Part shown: piece by piece, positions 34,760 to 46,015 of the stretch | Layout of the letters: each line of letters begins with the position of its first letter | Numbering within the stretch: the stretch's first letter is position 1 | Assembly: GCF_036785885.1 (NCBI RefSeq) | Contig: NC_092317.1 | Coordinates: 9,116,501-9,180,500, forward strand | DNA: 64,000 bases | Reading direction: 5' to 3' | Source: Coffea arabica | Lineage: Eukaryota > Streptophyta > Magnoliopsida > Gentianales > Rubiaceae | The notes under the pieces: model-generated | What the model was told of the DNA's origin: nothing | Databases searched by the model: none | What the model saw: only the letters and a program-made list of their open reading frames with translations | Position numbers and translations under genes: made by a program

Positions 34760-35671
34760 TGAACCTGAATATCATGAATGAATGAGATTGGTTGATGGAC
34801 CTCTTTGGTAATCTTATGAGTTTGGATACTGTATTAGTACTTATAATTACTAATTAGTGAATGTGCAAACTTTCTTGATTATGAGTACTTTTGTGATTGG
34901 ATATCAGCCAAAAGTATATGTAGCTGTAGTGGTTGACCAAATCTGCAGGGAGCATCCTTTCAGTTTGTTTGATCTAGTGACAAATTTCAGATTTGAGCAC
35001 CAACAAAAGCTTTTTAGCTTTCTATAAATATTTCTAGCAGTATACATTTATTTACAAGAAGTTTTTTTTTTTACCTGCCATTTATATATACAGTTAATAT
35101 GCTGTCCATGATATAAATTGTTCAAAGGAAAAAGAGTAGTACTGATCATGAAGAGCCTTCGACTAAAATCTGTAATCATTATTATTCCTTAGTTTCTTGG
35201 TTCACACCATAAAGATTTTGAAAGCACATTATTCCCATCTTAGCAAAAGGTTGCAAAATGAAGTCAAGGGCCAAAGGCCCCATGCAACATGCCCCAGTCC
35301 AAATTCTGTTAGTCCAATATGTATCAAATATACCTACATATTGACTACTAGGATGTGGAGAAACAAAACAATTGAAGAGAATGCAAGAACATAAGTAGCA
35401 ATAGTATTATGGTAAACATAACATAAAGATCAAAAGAAATAATTGAAAGAGAGGCACAAAAAGAAAAGAGCCCAGAGAAATTATCATCATGTACTAGCCA
35501 AGTCCAGAAGACACTAGCTACAAATTAATTTCCAACCCATGAAGGCATGAGCCTTTATTTTCTAAGAAAATTTATTATAAAAAAAAAAGAAGAAAAAAGG
35601 AAGAACTCAAGAACTTGAAAAGTCTATAACTAATTAGCAAAGATATATTATTTTTCGTTCATGTTACTATA
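34760..35671. other. intergenic between convergent B3 and WOX genes
   Basis: It contains the 3' ends of both convergent genes, an 11-base T run near 35,060 and several A-rich runs. No further gene was seen. Confidence 0.45.
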
Positions 35672-36469
35672 CTATTCTGCATGAATATAAGGGTCATAGC
35701 ACCCTGGTGGATTCACATCCATATCTTCAAGTAAGTAATGTATTTTCGCTTTGTCTGATGACATGCCTCGATGGAAGCCCTCTATGGCAAACAAGGGCTG
35801 CTGCATTTCCATCCCTTGTTCATCAAAGGAAAATATTGAGTTCCCAGCACTTACCTTCTGAACACAGTAATTTTGGCCTTCGATCATGGGCTCCGATGGC
35901 TTCAACTTTTCTCCCTCCTCCAGTGATGATTCAGTGACCATCTGCGTTTCTGGTTCAGTCTTTTTCTTCTCAACCACAACTTGCTTCTTTTTCATTCGAG
36001 CGCGACGATTTTGGAACCAATTGTAGACATTTGATTCAGAAATTTGGCCATGTTTTGCCAATTCAGCAGTGATATCTTTAACCTTCTCCTTTGATGGAGT
36101 CTCATTGCCTTGATCAAAAACACGTTCAAGAATCTGAAGCTGCTGAGCAGTTGGATTCCAACGCTGTCTTCGAGGAATCCTATGGAGGGAAGAAGTTGTC
36201 ATCAACGGGGTAAGATACGGATTTCTCAGCATGAAATGCGAAGGATCATTCTGCGAGATGAGGGCTCTATGCAAATCTTCTAGTTGCTCGCAGATGGTTG
36301 CATAAGCAGCAATTTGCTTCCCGAGGATTTCCATCTGCTCATCAGTCATCACCTTCACAAACATGTCATCTCCATTGTTCAAATTTCCACCATGAATATT
36401 CTGTCCCTCCATTAGTAGTTGAGGCTTTTGTCGTTCTTCTTGATGTTGCTTCTGTTTTTCATACTCCAT
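35672..36469 (-). CDS. WOX13-like: WUSCHEL-related homeobox protein, WOX13 (ancient) clade
   Basis: An uninterrupted 265-aa frame. Residues 36-68 carry the N-terminal box of the WOX13 clade (MFVKVMTDEQMEILGKQIAA, then YATICEQL). The homeodomain covers about 100-164 (RQRWNPT..QLQILERVFDQ, helix 3 NVYNWFQNRRARMKKKQ); the Tyr before NWFQNRRAR is typical of this clade, and the WUS box of the modern clade is absent. A Glu/Lys-rich region and a unique tail ending CYDPYIHAE follow. WOX proteins are nuclear DNA-binding regulators of growth; WOX13 types act in fruit, root and regeneration contexts. The frame has no intron, whereas I recall WOX13-clade genes having introns, so this may be a retrocopy with an intact frame. 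No convincing poly(A) trace or target duplication was found. Confidence 0.88.
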   Translation of the reverse strand: MEYEKQKQHQEERQKPQLLMEGQNIHGGNLNNGDDMFVKVMTDEQMEILGKQIAAYATICEQLEDLHRALISQNDPSHFMLRNPYLTPLMTTSSLHRIPRRQRWNPTAQQLQILERVFDQGNETPSKEKVKDITAELAKHGQISESNVYNWFQNRRARMKKKQVVVEKKKTEPETQMVTESSLEEGEKLKPSEPMIEGQNYCVQKVSAGNSIFSFDEQGMEMQQPLFAIEGFHRGMSSDKAKIHYLLEDMDVNPPGCYDPYIHAE

Positions 36470-36479
36470 ACCTTTTTTG

Positions 36480-37125
36480 ACTGAATTGAATTATGGTTCT
36501 TATGAGACTTATATGCCTAAATCTTCTGAATAAAACAACCCTTTCTAGGAAGAAATGAATACAAGATCGAATCTTATTCTTAATTACCAAATATTACATT
36601 TTAAGTAGGGGAGATATGTAAAAGATTACAATCATTTTTGTACCAATATTTAAGTCTAATGGATTTAATGAAGAGCTAATAGTTACCTTTGATACATTTT
36701 AGAAAAGGAAATGTCTAATAGTATATGCTAGTAGGTACAATAGTTCGAGATATTTTAAGAAACAAAATCAAGAGGTGATGTATATGATCAAGACCTTCCA
36801 TTACTTCTTTCTCTCTTCCTATCAAAATTGGGTTGAATGCAAAATGGGGGCAAAACAAATTGATAAAAGAATATAAACAAAAGAAATTATGACTATTAGG
36901 TATTGCAACTTAATTAATGGCCACAAACTCAAAGAAAATTCAAGTATACCAAATTATTGTTATTTAGTACAGTCTATAAATTTATTAGTATAAATTGAAC
37001 TGCAACATATAGTTACGCTTCACATGCTGATGAATAGGGAGATGCGGAGAAAACTAGAATTTGCTTCTTTTTTCCCCTCCTCAATTATGTTCTTGCTAGA
37101 TTTTTTCCCCTTATGCGAGTAATAG
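36480..37125. other. upstream flank of the WOX gene
   Basis: AT-rich, presumably promoter sequence up to the Pack-MULE target duplication at 37,126. No other feature recognised. Confidence 0.4.
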
Positions 37126-37389
37126 TAGTTATTAGGGTAAAAAATCTCAGCGGCCATTAAACTATTGACTGAATCATGTTTGGAGCATCAAACTATTTTT
37201 CATTAATAATTGACCACTAAATAACTTAATCAGTAAATCTATGACCATTTCGTCGATAATTACTCTTAATTTCTGAAATTAGCATTACACGTGACAAAAT
37301 ACAGGGTAATTTTATCCAGCAATTTACTGACCATTTACTTACATAAACCCATCAACTGAAAAGAAAAAAAGAAGTGCAAGCCAATTAAA

Positions 37390-38680
37390 CTAACTTTCAT
37401 TCTCAAAATTCTCAGCCACTGCTATCAGATGATCGTTGTCGAGATCAAGAGGCAACCTCAAATCAAGTTTTTGCACGTCAGCCCTGCATTGACTAATTAA
37501 TTGAAGCGAGCCCACTTTAGTACCGCCATCGTCGACCAGCAAAGAACTTAAAGAAACAGAGCCCTCTGCTAATTTTAATAAAACCCCATCCGCTAGAGTC
37601 CTAGAAGTCCTCAATTCCATTTCTTTGAGAGTCTCCAATCCCTTGATAAATGCTGAAAAAGACACGTTATCTCCCACGCACTCACAGCTTTTCAGCTTCA
37701 ATTTCTCCAGTTTCTTGCAATTCCTCCATAGAAAATTGAGGCCATAATCAACCCCTCGACTTCCACACAGGGAAAGAGACTCTAAATTGAGTTCAACATC
37801 AAGAACTGAAGCGAAGCCGTTGTAGCTGAACAATTCGGTTTCACTTCCGATTATAAAGACCGAGAGCTCTTTAAGAGCGCGGAGAGGTGCGAGCCACTGG
37901 AAACAGAGAGGTCTGGAGAGAGTGATGGTGAGCGAAGAGAGATGAGGGCAAGAATTGGAAAGGGAAAGCAGAGAGAACCCAGAAACGGGCTCAGCAAAGA
38001 AGCGGAGGTGACGGAGATTGGGGCAAGAAAAGGCGACGGACTGAAGGAGGTGATGGGAGGAAAAGGAGGAGGAGGAAGAAGAGGAGTCGGTGAGCGATAG
38101 AGAAGAGAGATAGGGATGGTGGGAGAGGAAAGAGGAGAGAGACTAAAGGGCATGGGGAGTACTGATGAAGGTGAGAGAGAGAGAGAGCGACGGTGGAGGA
38201 GTGGAGTAGACGGAGCCACCGCTTCGAGACTAAGGCTTCGTTTGGGAGTGGAGGATTTGGACAGAAAAGAAAGGGAAAGAAGAGAAAGTTAGCTTTTCTT
38301 TCATTTGTTAGTTTTTAGTAGGAAAGAAAAGAAGGGAAATGGAATGATTTAAGAGGATGAATAGTATGTAAAATTTTTCCTTCCAAATTGGAGAGAAATG
38401 GAGAGAAAGTTGGAAGAAACTTATAAAAGTTTTTTAAAATACCCATTTTATCCTCAAAAATGTCTTGAACAAATATTTAATGACTTTCACATCCAAAATC
38501 ATTCCACTAATTCTCAAAACTCCCAAACAACATAACAATCCCTTCTCTTCTCTCATAACTTAAGTTTTCCCTTCTTTTCTTTTCTATCCTAAACTCCCAA
38601 ACTTAGCCTAAAGAGACAGATGCACTGCAAAAGATTTTCCCTTCCCTTCTCTTGGATGGTTTAATGAAAACTGAGTTATA
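37390..38680 (-). pseudogene. captured F-box/LRR (RNI-like) gene fragment, broken
   Basis: On the minus strand, an F-box-end motif (ASVSLVSKRWLRLLHSSTVA) is split by a MITE at 38,234-38,608. After a (CT)n tract the frame shifts to LTFISTPHAL, meets a TAG at 38,145-38,143, and continues as FLSHHPYLSSLSLTDSS into a long leucine-rich region. LRR-type segments follow (FSCPNLRHLRFF, SNSCPHLSSLTITL, LNLESLSLCGSRGVDYGL, LWRNCKKLEKLKLKSCECVG), down to a stop at 37,390. Such proteins normally act as substrate receptors of SCF ubiquitin ligases. Here most of the F-box is missing and both a frameshift and a stop are present, so no full protein can be made. The longest intact piece is 147 aa of LRR from 37,833. 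The parent gene is not in this window. Confidence 0.82.
38234..38608. mobile_element. Tourist-like (PIF/Harbinger) MITE, 375 bp
   Basis: Ends are inverted (GGCTTCGTTTGGGAGT and ACTCCCAAACTTAGCC) and TAA flanks both sides (38,231-38,233 and 38,609-38,611), the 3-bp TWA duplication of PIF/Harbinger elements. The interior is AAAGAAAAG/CTTTTCTTT-rich and non-coding. It lies within the captured F-box/LRR fragment. Confidence 0.82.
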
Positions 38681-38890
38681 GGGTCAGTAAATTGCTAGAT
38701 AAAATTGTCCTGCACTTTGTCACGTGTGTAATGCTAATTTCAGATATTAAGAGCAATTTTTCACAAAATAGTCACGAATTTACTGATTAAGTTGTTTAGT
38801 AGCTAATTATTGATAAAAAATAGTTCGATAATCAAAACATGATCCGGATAATAGTTTAATGGCCGCTGAGATTTTTTGTCCTAGTTATTA

Positions 38891-40120
38891 TGACCTGTAA
38901 TATTCCTGTACTTTTAGTCCAAAGTAATTCAAGAAAGGAAATCGGGGGAATATACATAAGCATGAAACATAATACCATTAAAGAAAGTAAATCACTTTAC
39001 AAATCTGATTATTTATAGTATATGGGCCAAATATTCACAAAAAATACAAACAAGACCCAAGTTATGATATCATCAATTGGTTAAAACATCTAATTGATTC
39101 AATGAGTCCCAAGACACACACATTCCCAAGAATTGTGTCTTTTTTTTGTTTTAGCTTTGACAAATACTAAAGTGAAAATCAAACATCAAACCTTAGCGCC
39201 TTGTTACAACTAAAAACGCAGGCACAAGACACCATATTTAACCTCAACTTCAGATTAAATTCTTGGTTATGAAACAAATTTAAAGCAGTTCTTTGATCTT
39301 TATAATGTGCTCATATTGTTGAAAGAAATAGACCTAGAAGTACAGAAACTTCTTGGCAGATATTCACCAAGAATACCTCGAGTGAGTGTCCAGAACCCAA
39401 CCTCATCATGAATAAATTCTTGCTACCATTCAATGAATTGGCAACTCTTCCTTTTCTCTCAATCCAAGAAAAGTAAAAGGGTCTCATCAACGCCCAAAAA
39501 CAACAGAGACGAAGCAAGAACGATCATCAGAAGGACCTGATAACCGTCCCTGAACAGTGCACGACCAGGATTTGACCCAAAAAAATTATATAATCCAGAT
39601 CACTTCTTGTACCTCGTTTTTAACAACGTGTGTGAAATCCACAAAAATTGGTTCTAAAGTTACACATTGTGCAAATAAAATTACGCGATGTGTAAAATGC
39701 AGAAAACCGCTAGAAACAGTTGCACCTGCAACCGTTCGCCCGTGGTCCAAGCAACATCTTTGGAAGCCGGGGGGGGGGGGTGTTTGTGTGGGTGAGGAGG
39801 AGTGTGTGGAGATAGTGAGATATGTTACAAACATCTCTATTTCTGATTGATATTCTTATGCAAGTCTGTCTTAAGCATGCAACATAGAATTCCACTATGT
39901 TAACATGAACCAAGCCGGCTTTCCCCTTTTAATTCCTGCAGCCCAACAAACATCTTTTGCTCGAAGTTCTATGAGGATTATAACCAGTTGAATGACGTTT
40001 ACTCCTACTTATGATTCCATATAGTTAGGATTAGCAGATCACGAGGAAAATAAACATGTTACACCAGAATATCCCCCAATGAAATGTGGAATCAGCCAAA
40101 CAATAATCTTGACCTTTTCA
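38891..40120. other. intergenic, no gene seen
   Basis: It contains a run of 12 G at 39,769-39,780 within a GT/G-rich stretch. Small open frames here (for example 39,311-39,517 minus and 39,557-39,850 plus) lack family resemblance and were not accepted. Confidence 0.4.
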
Positions 40121-40125
40121 GGAAA

Positions 40126-40785
40126 CTTTATCTGCCATCATGGTGATCAGTGCTTGTCAAACGAGAGCTCAGAACATGATCAATTAATTCATAGAGATTA
40201 AGACTGTGATCCCATGACCCCAAGCGTTTGAGATATCCAAAAAGGCTTCCCTGAAAGTCCTCAAAACTAAGCATTTAGCAGTTCTCAGAGACAGCATAAC
40301 AATGTCCATTGCCAAGTCTTTCCACTACAGTACTGTCTCAGTCCTCAGAATTCGCCACAACATCCTCCAAATGCCGCTCATAATTCAGAGAGTCTTTTCA
40401 GCTTTCTAGTTTTCAAACATTGCGGGTCCAGGACCAAATCCACAAAATATTCTCATCTTCTGAGAACAAGTTTATGCCTGCATATATAACCACTCATGCA
40501 ATGACTACTTATCTCGTGTTGGTCACAGCCAGCCTTTATGAGTACCTTGAAGGCCATCTGGTAAAACTATGCAGATGGATCCTCGGAAGGAAATGTAAAG
40601 CCACCCGAAATATACCTGAAAGCAAACCGAAATTAATTAAAAAATTCATAGGGGAAAAGACATGATGCTCAAGTAGCCATTTTGCATCCTCAACTTCATC
40701 ATTGTACACTTGATGTATTTTTAACTTCCTTGCCATTTCAAGTGTAATGGCCTTTATACTCTCTAGCTTCATTTGGGAAATTTCA
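40126..40785 (-). pseudogene. unidentified decayed coding sequence
   Basis: One minus-strand frame from about 40,400 to 40,126 reads like protein (NYERHLEDVVANSED, stop, DSTVVERLGNGHCYAVSENC, stop, MLSFEDFQGSLFGYLKRLGS, then WDHSLNLYELIDHVLSSR). A second block at 40,772-40,640 (KAITLEMARKLKIHQVYNDE, AKWLLEHH) ends near a CTTTCAG/GTATAT junction. Composition is mixed and not repeat-like, but stops interrupt it. I do not recognise the family; it could be exons of a dead gene or a transcribed non-coding locus. Confidence 0.3.
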
Positions 40786-41846
40786 ATTCTTCAAGATTCT
40801 CACTAAGCTAAATTGCTGCTTTCTTATTACTCGGCAAATTCATCTGTAATATTCACATCTTAAATTAATCGAACAAAAGTCCAAATAAACAAGCTCTTTG
40901 GCCTAAATCTAAAACTAAGCTTTTTGTCATTTTTCGTTTTTGATGACAAGAGGTATAGCGTCCACCAGTATGTTGCTTTGGACAATGTTTTTGTGCTATA
41001 ATCTAAGAGTGTCCAAATATTTTTACATTTTATTCTATGAGTTCCCAATATCTGAATACTTCAACTTCAAGCTCAGTACAAGAATTAAGAGCATGATTAT
41101 CCATGTTTTCCATGTTCACAACAATTTTACCTTGCTTCAGGTAATTTTTTCACATATCTTAGACTACGAAGACTAAGCAAATTGAACTCCTGAGATTTCA
41201 CGCTTTCTGAATTCGAAATCCTGATTTCTTTGTGATTTAGTCAAGAAAAGTATTTAAATGAACCTACTGAAGCCAATTTACGTTTGCTCGATAAGTAAAC
41301 AAAATATCCAGTTGTTTTATAATTCCGAATTATTTTTACATGGTAATGGTAATAAACATCAAAACTTAAATCCTCCAAGAGAAGTCGCAGAACTAAAGTA
41401 ATAACTACATATTATTCAATCTCTATTCTTCTAGAAATACTATCAAGATATGGAAATTATCAGTATATAGTTTGTGCAGATACATTATTATGCCCAAAAC
41501 AAAGAAGAGCAACTACATTTCTGTGACATGTAGATGTACAAAAAGTAGCCTCTATATAAGAAGTATCTAATTCAAAAGTAGCTTTTACCTTGCTACAATG
41601 GTCATTCTCCAGCTTCTAAATTCATGTATTACTTCTTGAGAAATACATTGGTGGCTCCATCGTAAAAGCTATAGATCCTGCTCCAAGAGCAGCAGATCTC
41701 AAGCTTTCAACCTAAAATTCGAGCAAAATCTCCTATGCACTTCTGGACAATTAAAATATGGTCCAGCCTAGTAATGTAGGGCTGAATTTAAGAGCTAATC
41801 AAAGTTAAAGAACTCCAATCTGAAAATAAAGACAAGGACCTAAGTT

Positions 41847-44592
41847 TCAGTTTCCAGCTTTGGCTGTGCCATGTGTTCTTGACCGTTTCTTTCTATTTTT
41901 CCAAAACTCATCTTTTTTCCTTTTTTTCTTCTGTTTCATCAAACCCAAGCTGCTATTAATTATACCCATAAGAGCACTCTTATCCCTCCTATTCTTTATT
42001 TTGGCCTTCACATCCAAGATTGCCCTAAGCTTCTCATATGATTTGGCATCTGGAACCTGCCCACTTTTCACCATCTGCTTGTGATAAAAGAATGCCCTTC
42101 TAAAATCTCGGACACGTAGATAAGCATATATCATCGTAGAATAAGTGATAGAATCAGGTTTCAGTTGCAATGCAGCCATCTCCTTCAGAAGCTGTGGCAA
42201 TTTTGATTCTTGTCCTCCCCTTGCATACGCATTCACTAACATATTATAAGTCATTATGGTTGGTTCAAATCCAATTTTTCTGAATTCACATATTACATCT
42301 CTTGCTTCAACATAGTGTCCTTGTTTAGCAAATCCATCCAAGAGAATGTTAAAGGTCACCCGTGTGCCATCAATTTTATTCCTTATCATCATCTTCCAAA
42401 TCTCCATCAGCATTTGGGTGTCACCGGCACGTCTATATGCATCAAGCAGAGCAGTATAGGTTTCAATGGAGGGTTTAATTCCCTCCTTTTGCATATTCTG
42501 AAAGGCCAAATAAGCTTTCTCATGCCAGCCACTTACTGAATAGGCGTGAATGAGAGCTGTATAAGAATGTGACGTAGGAATTATACCAACCTTTTTCATT
42601 TTCAAGAATGCATCTGCAGCCATGTCACTCATTTTTTTCTGCCTTCCATAAGCACTAATTAAACATGTATATGATTTGACATTAGGCTCCAACCCCACAT
42701 TTTCCATCTCTAGCATCAGTTTCTCAACAATTTCAGGCTGCATTCTTCTGCTATAAGCATCCATTAGAATGTTATAACTGGCAGCAGTGGGTGAAATTCC
42801 CTTAGCCTTCATCTCGACAAAAAGACCCTCAGCTTCTTCAATCTGGTTTGATTTACAATATGCATCCATGATTGTATTATACACAACAGCATTGGAAGAA
42901 ATCCCTCTTTTCTCCATATCTGATTGGATAATAAGAGCTTCCTTCTTCAGTCCCTCCTCACAAAAGGACTTGATTAACGCACCTGAAACTTCCAAACTCC
43001 ACTTGACTCCTTTTGTTTTCATCTTTTCAACCAACTCCCATGCATCTTTAGCACTATTACCTTTCTTTCTCAGAACTGTAACCATAATGGAGCACGTCAC
43101 ATGATCTGGTTGGACATTATTTGCTCCCATTGATTTGTATACTCCCCAAGCATCATCATACCTTCAAATGCAGTAAAGCAAACACGAGGAAAATCAACCT
43201 TTATGTTTGCAGATATAGCTAGAATTAGTTTAAGACATGCCAATACGAGAGAGAGAAATACACAGGGTGACATCTAAAAAATACTAAAAGGTATGTGCAT
43301 CTGGCAAGAACTACGAAAGTGCAAGTGCATTCAATTATCTTTATTGATCAAGCACAATAATGCTGGTTTAACGAGAAAAGCGCACAACTTAGAAAACTGC
43401 CATCATCCTTAAACCTTCTTGTGCAAAATTCTATCACAAGATAAGCAAGGCGTGGCAAAGGACTTTCATTACCTATGAAAATATGATCCAATAACGAAAA
43501 CCTCAATTGTATAAGAAGCCAACCTAGTACTACCACAAACACATACCATTAGAAATTCAAGAGAGGATATTTCAAGGTTCGAGCGGATTAAAGATGGTAC
43601 TATAAACTACGGAAATGCACAAGAAAACTTATAAATTACACAAAGAAAAGAGTAGGAAACCAACGTGAAACTGAAATGAGTGCCATAAGGCAAACAAATT
43701 AGTACCTCCCACATCCCAAAAGTCCTGAAATTGCAGCATTATAAATATGAACATCCCCGAATCTTTTCTCATCAGGCAAGTTCCTGAATAATACCAATAT
43801 CTCATCTCCCATTCCTGCTATCCCCAAAAGGGGAAACAGAACGGAACAAGCTCTAGGAGAAACCAAAGAAGGCTCCTGCAATCTCATCCATTCAAAAAAA
43901 TACACACAACTCCTTATTAGCCCTTCCTCACCCAGCATTCCCAATACCTCCCAACAATCTTTCTCACTCACTTTCCCCTGAAATCCTCCCAAAACCTCAC
44001 CTAGAGTTGAGTTGTCCGGTAAAGTCTTCGCCTTTTCTAATATTTCCCCAACCATCCCACCTACTTTTGATTCACTGGTACTAACTGAATTTGAGTCAAC
44101 TAAAGGAGAACCCAGTTGAAAATTTTCAATTTCTTCATCACCTTGAGGTGAATTATCAGTTTCAAAAGCTAGGTGCCAAGAGGATTTTCGGTTTTCCCGG
44201 AGGGAAATTTTGCCTTCTTTACCCGGGTCCGGGTCCGGGTTCGAAGTTTGAGACTTGAAGAATCTGATAAGTGGGTCATCTCTGTTAACTTTGGAGTCAA
44301 AGTTTTCATCTTTTGACGATTCTTGAGGTGGGTTTAGTTCGGTTTCTGAATTTGAGTTTCCTTGAAGAAATGGTAGGAAAATTGGTGAAGTTGACGACTG
44401 AGAAACAGTAGAAGTGTGAGGAGGAGGAGGAGAAGAAGAAGAAGGGGAGGAAAGTGAAACGGATATTTGAATATGGGATGCTTTGGTAAGCTTGAAGAGT
44501 TTAGGTGTTGAGGGATGATGATCGTTAAGCAGAGGAAAGGAAGGAGGAGAAGAAGGAAAATGGATGATGGGATAATATTTGAGAAGCGCCAT
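41847..44592 (-). CDS. pentatricopeptide repeat protein, probably plastid (EMB1006-like)
   Basis: Two exons (44592-43706, 43161-41847; intron GT..AG) give 733 aa. The start is the ATG at 44,592 (MALLKYYPIIHFPSS); a frame open further upstream reaches 44,664 but the N terminus from this ATG is Ser/Pro-rich and basic like a chloroplast transit peptide. A low-complexity Ser/Pro stretch follows. From the junction (GRYDDAWGVYKSMG) about ten or more PPR motifs run to the end, for example VVYNTIMDAYCKSNQIEEAE, ASYNILMDAYSRR and SHSYTALIHAYSVSGWHEKA. The tail is strongly basic (KKKRKKDEFWKNRKKRS). P-class PPR proteins bind organellar RNA in a sequence-specific way. No E/DYW editing domain follows. 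Order and tail recall At5g50280 (EMB1006), an embryo-essential chloroplast protein; that identity is from memory. Confidence 0.9.
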
Positions 44593-44669
44593 TGTTTGAG
44601 TTTGAGAAGGCTGGCAAGCAGCTACAAGAATAAACCGAAGGTTGACAGAGATAAATAGAAACATCCTGT

Positions 44670-45800
44670 CATACTGTAGTCTAAATTCTCAAACTTAATT
44701 TCGTTTTTTTCCAAAAAAAAAAAAATTAATTTTTATTTTTCCAAAAAAAATATAATTCTTCAAATACTTTTGGATTCATATTGAAAATGAAAAAAAAAAT
44801 TCGTTATTTATGATTGTACTGTATTAAATTGAGTCAAGTCACATCAATCATATCATGTCTCTTTGATCATCTCGAATTCCTTTTCAACATGTATTTCAAG
44901 CTTTTTAGTCTATGAGTTGAAATCAAGTTTTTGTCAAGATCACGACTTAGATTCCACAGTTACAATCCAAATTGTATTTTCACAACAACTTTTGTTGAAT
45001 AACAAAATTACTACTCTTTCTCAAATTCAAATTACGTTTAGATTTGAAAAAGGTAAATTTAGCATTTTATGCCGAAACTGTCATAGAAATACGAGTATCA
45101 TTTACGTTGATAAACAGAATTAAGTTAACATAAACCGATCCAATTGACGGTTTTTATTTTTAAAGTTTAAAATTTAATCATAACTAACCCACTTGAGCCT
45201 ACTAGGGTTGGTTAAGATTTTGCCACAAGTGCATGCTTGAACAAGGTTCCAGTCCTCAGCCTTCTGTCCTCCTCACTCGCAATGGAAATGCTATTCTTGA
45301 CTTTGAGTCGCTTGTTAGTCGGCATCCTTGAGTACGTTAATGACATATGATGTTCTAATGCTGCCTAACTAGTTTTTGGTCAATTTTTTATAGTACTTAC
45401 TATTAGTTGTTAGTAAATTGCTTAAGAAAGCATATTGCCTTTTTTTCAAAATAGCTGTATTTCTTTCATTGTTCCATGAGTAGAAGGCTACATTATAATT
45501 CATACTGATGAGACTTGAATACAAGACTTTCAAGAAGTGTTAAAAACCTTGAACTAGTACAGCAATTTTCCAACGAAAAATTGCTACTTTTTTTATAAAC
45601 ACATTTTCCAATCACCCTTTTATCTCACATATATCAAATCACTACAGTAATTTTTCTACAAAAAAATGCAATCCAAACAAGGCCTAGGACTGTTTGGATT
45701 GAACATGCAACAGCTGAGAGTTGGCTTGTTTTGTTTTTCTTGTTGGATTAGCTATTTGATTGCATGATCCTCGTTGCTTTAACTGAGGGAGATGACAAGA
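44670..45800. other. intergenic with MITE-like scraps
   Basis: Poly-A/T-rich flank of the PPR gene. Near 45,590-45,700 the sequence CAATCCAAACAAGGCC and a nearby CTGTTTGGATTG resemble the inverted ends common in hAT or Tourist MITEs, but clear boundaries were not found. Confidence 0.35.
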
Positions 45801-45827
45801 AAAACCCTTAATGATATTCAAAGGTGG

Positions 45828-46015
45828 TGGAATGGGCGATCTTTGTTGCTGGTAGCTCAGTTGCAGAGATCAATGAGAAGAACTTGGGACTACTTGACGC
45901 TGTGTTGCATCCAGTTCCAGTGCCTTCCAAATCATTGATGTTCATGTATCAAGAGAAAATCCCTATAGAATTGTCATATTTAGATGCTCTTAATGAGCCT
46001 ACCACAATCAGTTAA
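45828..46015 (+). pseudogene. possible orphan last exon, unidentified
   Basis: After a TTCAAAG acceptor-like site the frame reads EWAIFVAGSSVAEINEKNLG, LLDAVLHPVPVPSKSLMFMY and QEKIPIELSYLDALNEPTTI to a TAA at 46,013-46,015. The composition is that of real protein. No partner exons were recognised upstream, and a confident minus-strand gene ends at 46,510, so it appears to be a stranded fragment. Family not recognised. Confidence 0.3.

Larger units (their letters stand above)
37135..38881 (-). mobile_element. Pack-MULE with a captured F-box/LRR gene fragment
   Basis: Terminal inverted repeats of 198-200 bp (37,135-37,332 and 38,682-38,881), about 80% alike by eye, open GG..AAAAAATCTCAGCGGC. 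TAGTTATTA (9 bp) is repeated exactly at 37,126-37,134 and 38,882-38,890. Long TIRs with a 9-bp duplication define Mutator-like elements. The interior holds no transposase but a fragment of a cellular gene (next entry), which makes it a Pack-MULE. A smaller MITE has inserted inside it. Total length 1,747 bp. Confidence 0.9.

Noticed and set aside
37851-38219. 122-codon minus-strand frame starting MAPSTPLL
   Set aside because: It is the out-of-frame shadow of the F-box/LRR sequence; the LRR-bearing frame is a different one.
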